Origin: Bacteroidales bacterium UBA1219
GTDB taxonomy: Bacteria > Bacteroidota > Bacteroidia > Bacteroidales > P3
Assembly: GCA_002309295.1 (NCBI GenBank)
Contig: DBXF01000074.1
Span: 12,504 to 21,665 of the forward strand
Reading direction: 5' to 3'
Length of the DNA: 9,162 bases
Below are positions 5,512 to 9,162 of this stretch, piece by piece (the stretch's first letter is position 1; every line of letters starts with the position of its first letter). The position numbers and the translations under genes were made by a program. The notes beneath the pieces were generated by a model that was given only the letters and a program-made list of their open reading frames with translations, was not told the origin of the DNA and did no database searches.

Positions 5512-6030
5512 TCACACCCTCTCATACTCCAGATACTGATACCGCAGACCGCTCTTTTCGTCGGTGAAAATCTCCGAAGCGGAGACCTCGCGGAACTCCT
5601 CCGTGTCGATGGGCGGGAAAAAGGTGTCGGCGTCGAAGGTGGCGAAGACTTTGGTGAGATATATTTTGGCAACGAACGGTAAAAATTGGCCGTAAACGGT
5701 AGCTCCGCCGATAATAAACGGTTGTTCGTCGCTTTTACAATGCTCCAACGCCTCCTGAATGGAGTGCACCACCTCGCACCCCTCAAGTCCGGAGCCGTCG
5801 CCGTGGGTTATCACTATGTTGCGACGGTTGGGCAAAGGACGTTTCGGGAAACTCTCGTAGGTCTTGCGGCCCATTATTATGCAGTGCCCTGTGGTAAGAG
5901 TCTTGAAACGGCGCAAATCGTCGCTGATATGCCACAAAAGGCTGTTGTCCTTGCCGATGGCCCAGTTGTCGGCCACCGCCACTATCAGGGAGAGGTTGTT
6001 GTTTTCAGTCATCGCTATCAGTTTTTCCAT
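5512..6030 (-). CDS. folA: Dihydrofolate reductase
   Basis: FolA reduces dihydrofolate to tetrahydrofolate with NADPH, supplying the cofactor for thymidylate and one-carbon reactions (including GcvT). The 172-aa protein shows the full DHFR pattern: LIVAVADNWAIGKDN for the first strand and the Met20-type loop, LLWHISDDLRRFK with the catalytic acid at Asp38, the NADPH-binding IIMGRKTYESF and RNIVIT, and IIGGATVYGQFLP. The C-terminal half ends FFPPID...YQYLEYER, as usual. The ATG at 6030 is used; a second in-frame ATG at 6012 (MTENNNLS) would give a length closer to some relatives and cannot be excluded, as neither has a clear ribosome site. The gap to hydF upstream is about 256 bases, so it may have its own promoter. 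thyA, a common partner, is absent. Confidence 0.95.
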   Translation of the reverse strand: MEKLIAMTENNNLSLIVAVADNWAIGKDNSLLWHISDDLRRFKTLTTGHCIIMGRKTYESFPKRPLPNRRNIVITHGDGSGLEGCEVVHSIQEALEHCKSDEQPFIIGGATVYGQFLPFVAKIYLTKVFATFDADTFFPPIDTEEFREVSASEIFTDEKSGLRYQYLEYERV

Positions 6031-6116
6031 TATAAAGCTGTTGCCTCGCGTTATCCAATCAAGACATCAATAACGAGACATCTATTTTTCGATAATTTTG
6101 AACAAATTAAATAAAT

Positions 6117-6131
6117 GCAGATTTCATCTGC
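6117..6131. repeat. Solitary short hairpin upstream of folA
   Basis: GCAGAT (6117-6122) and ATCTGC (6126-6131) form a perfect 6-bp stem with loop TTC. It lies in the gap between hydF and folA. Its shape, a perfect short stem with a 3-base loop, matches hairpins in the 5174-5373 cluster and at 8307-8321 although the stem sequence differs. Confidence 0.55.
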
Positions 6132-6255
6132 TTGATTATCAACATCGAAAGACACGAAAAGAACAAAAACTTTCGTTTTTTTTCGTATTTTTAGATGTTT
6201 TATTAATAACGTACAAACAGAAAAAATATTTTGAGTCGCCTCTTTTTGCTTTGGA

Positions 6256-6263
6256 CAAAGATA
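6256..6263 (-). promoter_or_regulatory. Candidate -7 promoter element ahead of folA
   Basis: Minus-strand TATCTTTG fits the Bacteroidota -7 consensus and lies just past the hydF stop codon, reading toward folA. I find no TTTG-like -33 element about 20 bases upstream, and the leader would be over 200 bases, so this is weak. Confidence 0.35.
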
Positions 6264-6286
6264 TTCTTAATGGTATGAAACCCGTC

Positions 6287-7486
6287 CTACCTAAATATCT
6301 CCACCGCCCTGTCGAAAATGCCTGTCATATAGGCAATTGCCATGCCGTAGTTGGAGACGGGTATCCCTGCCTGCATTGCGGGGAGCAGACGGCTCTCGAG
6401 CTGCTGGCCGGTAACCACGCATCCGCCGCACTGTATCACCATCTTGTAGCTTTGCAGGGGGTGCGGCAGTTGGTCGAAACCGCTGATAAAGTCGAATTGC
6501 GGCTCACTGCCGGAGAATTTGCGTATCAGGTTGGGCAGTTTCACACGGCCAATGTCCTCGCAAGTGGCTTTGTGGGTGCACGACTCCAGCATGGCTATGC
6601 GGTCGCCGTCGGCAATGGCGGAAAGCGTTGGGGTGCCTTGCAGATAGGCCTCGAACGGACCTTTGTGCCGCGCCAGCACAATGCTGAAACTGGTGAGCGG
6701 TATCTCACGCGGCACCACCTGCGACACATATCTGAAGGCCTGACTGTCGGTTACCACCAAATCCACATCTTTCATCCTGCCAAGCTGCATGGCCAGCTCC
6801 GTTTCCTTGCACACCACGGCCACGGAGTCGTTGTCCAATACATCCCTAAGCACTTGAACCTGAGGCAATATCATACGTCCTTCGGGGGCGGCGGAGTCGA
6901 TGGGGGTTACAAGCACCACCTGACTGCCGGGCTTCAGCACATCGCCCAGAAGCGACTTATGGGCGTAAGCCGTCTGCGGCAGGTTATCGCGGATGGCCTG
7001 CAACAGCTCGTCGCGGTGCTTGGCCTCGGCGGTGGTTACGCGATACACCTTTTGTCCGTACTTTTTCTCCAAACGGGTAATCATTTCGTCGTCGGGATTA
7101 TGCACATCCGTCTTGGAATAAATCAGCAGGAAGTTGATTTTTTTGTCCCGACATTCCTTCACGAGATTCTCCTCGAAGGGTGTGAATTTATTTTCGGAAA
7201 AAATTATGAGCGCCAGATTGACTTGAGCCAAGGCCTGCATGGTCTTGCTCACACGCAGTGCCCCGAGGTCGCCTTCGTCGTCGATGCCGGCGGTATCAAC
7301 CCACACCACGGGTCCCACACCCTTGATTTCCATAGTCTTACGCACAGGGTCGGTGGTGGTGCCCGCCTCGGCGGACACAATGGCTATCTCCTGCCCCGTT
7401 ATAAAATTGATAAGGGTGCTCTTGCCTTGGTTGCGTCGGCCGAAAAGACCGATACGCGGTTTCAGTTCGTTTCCGGTTGTTCCCAT
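6287..7486 (-). CDS. hydF: [FeFe]-hydrogenase H-cluster maturation GTPase HydF
   Basis: HydF is the cytosolic scaffold GTPase on which HydE and HydG assemble the 2Fe subcluster before transfer to the [FeFe]-hydrogenase. The 399-aa protein has an N-terminal GTPase domain: P-loop GRRNQGKST at 16-24, switch threonines GTTTDP at 42-47, DTAG at 64-67, and a SKTD in place of NKxD near residue 128. The C-terminal part carries the [4Fe-4S] ligands expected of HydF: CTH at 303-305 and CGGC at 353-356. All key residues are present, so it should work. The ATG is 4 bases after the mazG stop, so the two are likely co-transcribed. hydE, hydG and the hydrogenase itself are not in the window. This gene is the best evidence for an anaerobic, hydrogen-metabolising host. 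Confidence 0.96.
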   Translation of the reverse strand: MGTTGNELKPRIGLFGRRNQGKSTLINFITGQEIAIVSAEAGTTTDPVRKTMEIKGVGPVVWVDTAGIDDEGDLGALRVSKTMQALAQVNLALIIFSENKFTPFEENLVKECRDKKINFLLIYSKTDVHNPDDEMITRLEKKYGQKVYRVTTAEAKHRDELLQAIRDNLPQTAYAHKSLLGDVLKPGSQVVLVTPIDSAAPEGRMILPQVQVLRDVLDNDSVAVVCKETELAMQLGRMKDVDLVVTDSQAFRYVSQVVPREIPLTSFSIVLARHKGPFEAYLQGTPTLSAIADGDRIAMLESCTHKATCEDIGRVKLPNLIRKFSGSEPQFDFISGFDQLPHPLQSYKMVIQCGGCVVTGQQLESRLLPAMQAGIPVSNYGMAIAYMTGIFDRAVEIFR

Positions 7487-7490
7487 AATG

Positions 7491-8261
7491 TCAGTGGTTT
7501 TGAGTGTTGGTTTTTGCGTTTTTCCACAGAGCCACCAGCTGGTCGGTGGTCATCTCCGAAAGGGGCGTGCCCTGTTCGGCGGCCTGCCGTTCCACCTCCT
7601 TGAAACGGCTCTCGAATTTTTTGTTGGCTTTTTCGAGGGCGGTGTCGGGATTGATGCCCATGGTCTGCGCCCAAGCCGCAAGGGCGAAAAAGAGGTCGCC
7701 CACCTCTTCCTCGGTATTCTGTTGCGAGTCGGCTTTTTGCAGTTCATCCTCCACCTCGCGGCACTCTTCGGCCACTTTGGCGAAAGCCTGTTGGGGATTT
7801 TCCCATCTAAAGCCGATGCCCGAAGTCTTTTCCACCATGCGGTAAGCCTTTATCAGCGATGGCAGGGCCTTTGGCACTCCGCCAAGCACCGACTTGCGGC
7901 CTTCGGCCATCTTTATCTTCTCCCACTGTGGCGGATTGGCGTTGTCGGCGTTCTGGCCGTAGATATGCGGATGACGGAACACCAGCTTGTCGCACACGCC
8001 GTTTATCACCTCGGCTAGGTCGAACATGCCCTGCTCGCGGGCGATGCTGGCGTAGAATACGATATGCATTATTATGTCGCCGAGTTCCTTTTTCATCTCG
8101 GCGGGACGCTTTTCCACAATGGTGTCGGAGAGTTCGAACACCTCCTCGATGGTGAGGTGGCGCAGGGTGTCGAAAGTCTGCACCTTGTCCCACGGACATT
8201 TGTGGCGCAGTTCCTCGATGATGGTCGTAAGACGTTGCAGGGCTTCTAGTTCGGGAGTCAT
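7491..8261 (-). CDS. mazG: Nucleoside triphosphate pyrophosphohydrolase MazG
   Basis: MazG hydrolyses (d)NTPs to NMPs and pyrophosphate, cleaning non-canonical nucleotides and, in some bacteria, lowering ppGpp. The 256 residues are the usual length for the two-domain form. The N-terminal domain has CPWDKVQT at 22-29, the metal-binding EEVFE at 39-43 and ELGD at 59-62. The linker holds HPHIYG and GVPKALPSLIKAYRM, typical of the family. The second domain repeats the pattern with EECREVEDEL and EEVGDLFFAL around residues 164-190. Both metal sites look intact. It is 4 bases upstream of hydF. No Bacteroidota promoter was found in the 147-base gap upstream, which instead holds hairpins and the atpC terminator. 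No mazEF pair is nearby. Confidence 0.96.
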   Translation of the reverse strand: MTPELEALQRLTTIIEELRHKCPWDKVQTFDTLRHLTIEEVFELSDTIVEKRPAEMKKELGDIIMHIVFYASIAREQGMFDLAEVINGVCDKLVFRHPHIYGQNADNANPPQWEKIKMAEGRKSVLGGVPKALPSLIKAYRMVEKTSGIGFRWENPQQAFAKVAEECREVEDELQKADSQQNTEEEVGDLFFALAAWAQTMGINPDTALEKANKKFESRFKEVERQAAEQGTPLSEMTTDQLVALWKNAKTNTQNH

Positions 8262-8275
8262 GACTTTTTTATTAT

Positions 8276-8294
8276 CCCGGACTTGCGGTCCGGG
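8276..8294. repeat. Short GC-rich hairpin just upstream of mazG
   Basis: CCCGGAC (8276-8282) and GTCCGGG (8288-8294) form a perfect 7-bp stem with loop TTGCG. It begins 15 bases upstream of the mazG ATG and would sit in the mazG leader RNA. It could affect translation, or be a solitary member of the short-palindrome family seen at 5174-5373. Confidence 0.6.
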
Positions 8295-8306
8295 TTATTC
8301 GATTAT

Positions 8307-8321
8307 TGTGCTTTCAGCACA
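8307..8321. repeat. Second short hairpin upstream of mazG
   Basis: TGTGCT (8307-8312) and AGCACA (8316-8321) form a perfect 6-bp stem with loop TTC, the same loop as the hairpin at 6117-6131. It lies 12 bases from the hairpin at 8276-8294, making a tandem pair between mazG and the atpC terminator. Confidence 0.55.
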
Positions 8322-8348
8322 TTTATTGTAATACTGTTTCTTTTTATG

Positions 8349-8387
8349 AAAAAGAGGAGGCAACAGCCGAAGCCTCTGCCTCCTCTT
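8349..8387 (-). terminator. Terminator of the atp operon, TTCG-loop hairpin
   Basis: AAGAGGAGGC (8352-8361) and GCCTCCTCTT (8378-8387) form a perfect 10-bp stem. Inside it, on the minus strand, a second partly mismatched stem closes on a TTCG tetraloop. The minus strand continues as a short T-tract (TTTTT, counting the last stem bases). It stands 22 bases after the atpC stop. The plus strand also runs into a T-rich stretch. Confidence 0.85.
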
Positions 8388-8408
8388 GAAGTTTCGTTTT
8401 TTCCGGAC

Positions 8409-8645
8409 TTATTGCACGAGCAGAAGCACCGTGTTTTTTTCGGATTTCACAACGCCTGCAATTATGTCAAAATACAAAGTCTGGTCGTTGTTGTCCACAA
8501 TACGGATTTTGCCTTTCTGCAAAGCCGAGATTATGGGGGCGTGGTTGTTCAGTATTTCGAACAGTCCGTCGATTCCGGGCAGTTGCACAAGTTTTGCTTC
8601 GCCTTCGTACAGTGTGGCATCCGGTTTTATTATTTTAACGTTCAT
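8409..8645 (-). CDS. atpC: ATP synthase F1 epsilon subunit, short form
   Basis: The epsilon subunit is part of the central stalk of F1Fo ATP synthase on the cytoplasmic side of the membrane and links the rotor to F1. This 78-aa protein has only the N-terminal beta-sandwich domain: it opens MNVKIIKPDATLYEGEA, continues with LPGIDGLFEILNNHAPIISAL, the family's signature loop, and ends soon after the last strands. The C-terminal helical hairpin that inhibits ATP hydrolysis in longer forms (about 130-140 residues) is absent. There is no frameshift or in-frame continuation; short epsilons of this kind are usual in Bacteroidota. It lies 19 bases after atpD and is the last gene before the terminator at 8349-8387. 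Confidence 0.93.
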   Translation of the reverse strand: MNVKIIKPDATLYEGEAKLVQLPGIDGLFEILNNHAPIISALQKGKIRIVDNNDQTLYFDIIAGVVKSEKNTVLLLVQ

Positions 8646-8664
8646 TGCGTGCTTTTTTTAGTTG

Positions 8665-9162
8665 TTATTTGGAAGCTTCGGCAATAAGTTTCTCACCTTT
8701 TTCGATGGCTTCTTCGATAGTTCCTACCAGCAGGAATGCTGCTTCGGGCAGGTAGTCCACTTCGCCGTTGAGGATCATGTTGAATCCCTTGATGGTATCT
8801 TCGATGTTGACGAATTTACCTTCCAGACCGGTGAAGGCCTCGGCCACGAAGAAGGGCTGCGAGAGGAAACGCTGTACACGACGAGCGCGCGACACCACGA
8901 GTTTGTCTTCGTCGGAGAGTTCTTCCATACCGAGGATGGCGATGATGTCCTGCAGCTCGTTGTAGCGTTGCAGAATCTCTTTCACGCGCTGAGCGGTGTT
9001 GTAGTGTTCGTCGCCCACCACGTTGGGGGTAAGGATACGCGAGGTGGAGTCCAGAGGATCCACAGCGGGATAGATACCCAGCTCGGAGATCTTACGGCTA
9101 AGCACCGTCTGAGCGTCCAAGTGTGCGAAGGTGGTAGCGGGAGCGGGGTCGGTCAAGTCGTC
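8665..9162 (-). CDS. atpD: ATP synthase F1 beta subunit, C-terminal part
   Basis: Beta is the catalytic subunit of F1, forming the alpha3-beta3 ring that makes ATP. Only the last ~166 codons are in the window; the frame is open to the right edge, starting DDLTDPAPATTFAHLDA, so the apparent TTG start at 9156 is not real. Visible beta-subunit motifs are LTDPAPATTFAHLDA, LSRKISELGIYPAVDPLDSTSRIL around the adenine-binding region, the DELSEE-like segment EELSDEDKLVVSRARR (slightly varied here), and RFLSQPFFVAEAFTG. The Walker A motif lies outside the window. The C-terminus EAIEKGEKLIAEASK is normal. It precedes atpC directly, as in the atpDC start of many Bacteroidota atp operons. Confidence 0.96.
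   Translation of the reverse strand, partial: DDLTDPAPATTFAHLDAQTVLSRKISELGIYPAVDPLDSTSRILTPNVVGDEHYNTAQRVKEILQRYNELQDIIAILGMEELSDEDKLVVSRARRVQRFLSQPFFVAEAFTGLEGKFVNIEDTIKGFNMILNGEVDYLPEAAFLLVGTIEEAIEKGEKLIAEASK

Noticed and set aside
5162..5539. Plus-strand open frame of 125 codons across the hairpin cluster
   Set aside because: It starts at GTG, reads through palindromic repeats and then into the antisense 3' end of folA. Its product has low-complexity repeat-derived sequence and there is no promoter.
6093..6100. Plus-strand TAATTTTG resembling a -7 element
   Set aside because: There is no -33 element at the right distance and no plus-strand gene downstream.
6146..6183. Terminator-like CGAAAG/CTTTCG hairpin followed by eight T on the plus strand
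   Set aside because: No plus-strand gene ends here. The surrounding genes run on the minus strand, where no T-tract follows, and the stem is weak.
6098..7603. Plus-strand open frame of 501 codons
   Set aside because: It is the antisense of hydF and the end of mazG, whose protein motifs are unmistakable. The long open frame reflects codon bias.
8409..8645. Truncation of atpC by mutation
   Set aside because: The short epsilon lacking the C-terminal helices is normal for Bacteroidota, and no remnant of a helical domain follows the stop.

Overview
This window looks like chromosomal DNA from an anaerobic member of the Bacteroidota, probably Bacteroidales-like. Seen directly: two promoters of the Bacteroidota type (-33 TTTG-like, about 20 bases, then -7 TAnnTTTG), mostly no convincing Shine-Dalgarno sites, a very short ATP synthase epsilon subunit next to atpD, and a HydF maturase that implies [FeFe]-hydrogenase metabolism. 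A genus cannot be named from this evidence.

Layout, left to right. (1) 1-1893, plus strand: a tight three-gene cluster. It holds the 3' part of a gene with a macro-domain-like A1S_2505-type C-terminus, an unrecognised 110-aa protein, and an ADP-ribosylglycohydrolase. It ends in a strong hairpin terminator shared with the convergent gcvT. (2) 1999-3168, minus strand: gcvT, with its own promoter and a perfect 16-bp palindrome in its leader. (3) 3103-3465: an intergenic stretch with four alternating copies of TCAGCCAAA arranged around one dyad centre. (4) 3466-5017, minus strand: a two-gene operon with an ATGA overlap. The first gene is AT-rich and may have a 3-methyladenine-glycosylase (MPG)-like fold; the second is a short agmatine-deiminase-family enzyme. 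A consensus promoter precedes them. (5) 5018-5511: an AT-rich palindrome, then a cluster of six short hairpins that looks like a REP-type repeat cluster. (6) 5512-8261, minus strand: folA (dihydrofolate reductase), hydF and mazG; hydF and mazG are 4 bases apart. (7) 8409-9162, minus strand: atpC and the C-terminal part of atpD, closed by a hairpin terminator with a TTCG loop.

Most of the window is housekeeping: ATP synthesis, nucleotide clean-up, hydrogenase maturation, folate and one-carbon metabolism. folA and gcvT both serve tetrahydrofolate chemistry but are separate transcription units here. The parts that may be less described are the ADP-ribose-handling cluster at the left edge, the MPG-like/agmatine-deiminase-like operon, the symmetric TCAGCCAAA array, and the family of short hairpins that share a shape but not a sequence. 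No RNA genes, CRISPR arrays or intact transposases were seen.
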